From: Actinomycetes bacterium
Lineage (GTDB): Bacteria; Actinomycetota; Actinomycetes; Propionibacteriales; Propionibacteriaceae
Assembly (NCBI GenBank): GCA_023387135.1
Contig: JAEWIK010000160.1
Location: forward strand, 1-20,082
Length of the DNA stretch: 20,082 nt
Direction of reading: 5' to 3'
Position 1 is the stretch's first letter, and each line of letters starts with the position of its first letter. The notes beneath the pieces were generated by a model. The model was not told where the DNA came from. It saw only the letters and a list, made by a program, of their open reading frames with translations, and made no database searches. Below, piece by piece: positions 18,653-20,082 of this stretch. Both the position numbers and the translations under genes were made by a program.

Positions 18653-20082
18653 TCAGGCGAGCTGGCGGAAGCCGCGCAACCTGAGGCTGTTGAGCACGAC
18701 GAAGACAGACGAGAACGCCATCGCCGCGCCGGCGATCATGGGGTTCAGGTAGCCGAGCGCCGCCAGCGGGATGGCCGCGACGTTGTAGGCGAAGGCCCAG
18801 AACAGGTTGCCCTTGATGGTGCCGAGGGTGGCCCTGGAGAGCCTGATGGCGTCGGCGGCCACCCGCAGGTCGCCCCGCATGAGCGTCAGGTCGGAGGCCT
18901 GGATGGCGGCGTCGGTGCCCGTCCCCAGCGCGATGCCGAGGTCGGCCTGGGCGAGCGCGGCGGCGTCGTTCACGCCGTCCCCCACCATCGCCACCTTCCT
19001 GCCCTGCGACTGCAGGGACTTCACGGTCGCCACCTTGTCGGCCGGCAGCACCTCGGCGATGACGTCCTCGATGCCCACCTCGGCGGCGACCGCGCGGGCC
19101 GCCCGCTCGTTGTCGCCGGTGAGCAAGACGGGACGCAGCCCGAGCGCGCGGAACCTCTCCACGGCCTGCGCAGAGCCGGTCTTGACGGTGTCGGCGACCT
19201 CGATGGTGCCGCGGAGTTCCCCGTCCCAGGCGACGGCGATGCTCGTCACGCCGCCCCGCACCCCGGCGTCGCCGAGGGCCCGGGCGTCCGCCGCGGGGTC
19301 GGCCCAGGCGAGTCGTCCCACCCTGACCTCCCGGCCGTCCACCACGGCGAGCACTCCCCGTCCCGGCTCGTTGGAGAACTCCTCCAGGCTGCCCCCGGAG
19401 GCCGCGTGCTCGGCGATGGCACGGGCTATCGGGTGTTCGGACCCGGACTCCGCAGCACCCGCGTAGTGCAGCAGTTCGGCCTCGGTGACTCCCCGGGGAT
19501 GGACTCCCACGACGGCCATCACGCCCGTGGTGACAGTCCCGGTCTTGTCGAGGACGATGGTGTCGACCTCGCGCGTCCGTTCGAGAGCGTCGGCGCCCTT
19601 GATGACGATGCCCAACTGGGCACCGCGTCCCGTCCCGACGAGCAGCGCCGTCGGGGTGGCCAGGCCGAGCGCGCACGGGCAGGCGATGATGAGCACTGCC
19701 ACCGCCGCGGCGGCGGCGAAGGGGAGCCCGGCGCCGGCCAGCAGCCAGCCCACGAGGACGACCGCGGCGATGCCGATGACGACGGGCACGAAGACGCCGG
19801 AGATCCTGTCGGCCAGCCACTGCACGCGCGCCTTGCCGGTCTGCGCCTCCTCGACGAGCCTGGCGATGTGGGCGAGTTGGGTGTCCTTGCCGACCCTGGT
19901 GGCCCTGACGACGAGCCTGCCGTTGGGGTTCAGCGTGGCGCCGGTGACGTGGTCTCCCACCGCGACGTCGACGGGCACCGACTCGCCGGTGACCATCGAC
20001 GCGTCGATGGCGGAGAACCCCTTCACCACGACGCCGTCAGTTGCCACCTTCTCGCCTGGGCGGACGACGAACTCGCTGCCGA
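18653..20082 (-). CDS. copA: Cu(I)-exporting P1B-type ATPase, C-terminal part
   Basis: The open frame enters from the right edge (5' end missing) and stops at a TGA complementary to 18653-18655, giving about 476 residues. Visible parts, in order, are the actuator domain (V-R-P-G-E-K, then M-V-T-G-E-S), the metal helix [11 protein letters not shown] (CPC at complement 19673-19681), the phosphorylation site D-K-T-G-T (complement 19535-19549), S-E-H-P-I-A for ATP binding and G-D-G-V-N-D (complement 18965-18982). The last helices hold Y-N (F-A-Y-N-V-A-A-I-P) and M-x-x-S-S (M-A-F-S-S-V-F). The CPC plus Y-N plus M-x-x-S-S set marks copper(I) transporters, which pump Cu+ out of the cytoplasm. N-terminal metal-binding domains and helices 1-4 lie outside the window. 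It converges with the glycosyltransferase gene, leaving eight bases between stops. Confidence 0.93.
   Translation of the reverse strand, partial: GSEFVVRPGEKVATDGVVVKGFSAIDASMVTGESVPVDVAVGDHVTGATLNPNGRLVVRATRVGKDTQLAHIARLVEEAQTGKARVQWLADRISGVFVPVVIGIAAVVLVGWLLAGAGLPFAAAAAVAVLIIACPCALGLATPTALLVGTGRGAQLGIVIKGADALERTREVDTIVLDKTGTVTTGVMAVVGVHPRGVTEAELLHYAGAAESGSEHPIARAIAEHAASGGSLEEFSNEPGRGVLAVVDGREVRVGRLAWADPAADARALGDAGVRGGVTSIAVAWDGELRGTIEVADTVKTGSAQAVERFRALGLRPVLLTGDNERAARAVAAEVGIEDVIAEVLPADKVATVKSLQSQGRKVAMVGDGVNDAAALAQADLGIALGTGTDAAIQASDLTLMRGDLRVAADAIRLSRATLGTIKGNLFWAFAYNVAAIPLAALGYLNPMIAGAAMAFSSVFVVLNSLRLRGFRQLA

Noticed and set aside
18641..18660. Possible bidirectional terminator between the convergent glycosyltransferase and copA genes
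   Set aside because: Only eight bases separate the stops, and I could not find a convincing stem-loop with a T run.
17094..19820. Minus-strand open frame of about 900 residues spanning the glycosyltransferase and copA
   Set aside because: It runs through two strong genes and has no motif of its own; in the copA part it is merely a shifted frame of the same strand.

Overview
The window is high-GC DNA, densely packed with genes and using mostly C/G third codon positions. It looks like chromosomal actinobacterial sequence. A cytochrome bd locus with a fused CydDC exporter, a pyruvate:ferredoxin oxidoreductase operon, a znuABC-zur operon and a lipid-type GT4 glycosyltransferase together suggest a facultatively anaerobic or microaerophilic actinobacterium, possibly from the Propionibacteriaceae. 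That assignment is inference from gene content; no rRNA or species marker is present. I saw no tRNA, rRNA, insertion sequence, phage gene or CRISPR array, and no gene-free stretch longer than about 130 bases.

Layout. Positions 1-245 hold the end of a HEAT-repeat protein. A short YqeY-like protein follows (281-646) and converges on, and overlaps, a minus-strand pair: a YetF/DUF421 membrane protein (634-1224) and a BlaI/MecI-type repressor (1276-1614). The repressor diverges from the cytochrome bd operon cydA-cydB-cydDC (1733-7608). The 118-bp divergent region carries two 19-bp near-identical dyads exactly 60 bp apart, which are strong candidates for the repressor's operators. Next is the zinc operon znuA-znuC-znuB-zur (7665-10779), read from a TTGACA promoter whose -10 and start codon lie inside a Zur-box palindrome. 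The regulator gene is the last gene of the operon it should control.

Positions 10910-17140 form a three-gene operon: a GltD-like FAD/NAD(P) protein with an added C-terminal ferredoxin domain, a full-length pyruvate:ferredoxin oxidoreductase (nifJ), and a dihydroorotate-dehydrogenase-like FMN-barrel protein with no cysteine. The first two reading frames overlap and the third begins on a ribosome-binding site that overlaps the nifJ stop codon, so the three products probably work together. The likely theme is transfer of pyruvate-derived electrons to NAD(P)+ or to an unknown flavin acceptor. A GT4 glycosyltransferase (about 17226-18644) follows. Its best ribosome-binding site points to a non-canonical ATC start. 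It converges on a Cu(I)-type P1B ATPase on the minus strand (18653 to beyond the right edge).

How the genes fit together. CydAB is the high-affinity quinol oxidase, and CydDC exports the thiols needed for its assembly. PFOR is oxygen sensitive, so an oxygen-scavenging oxidase under a dedicated repressor, next to anaerobic pyruvate metabolism, fits life at low oxygen. ZnuABC/Zur and CopA handle zinc and copper. Three starts (blaI-like, cydA, znuA) lack a Shine-Dalgarno sequence and have a -10-like hexamer 6-7 nt upstream, which suggests leaderless transcripts.
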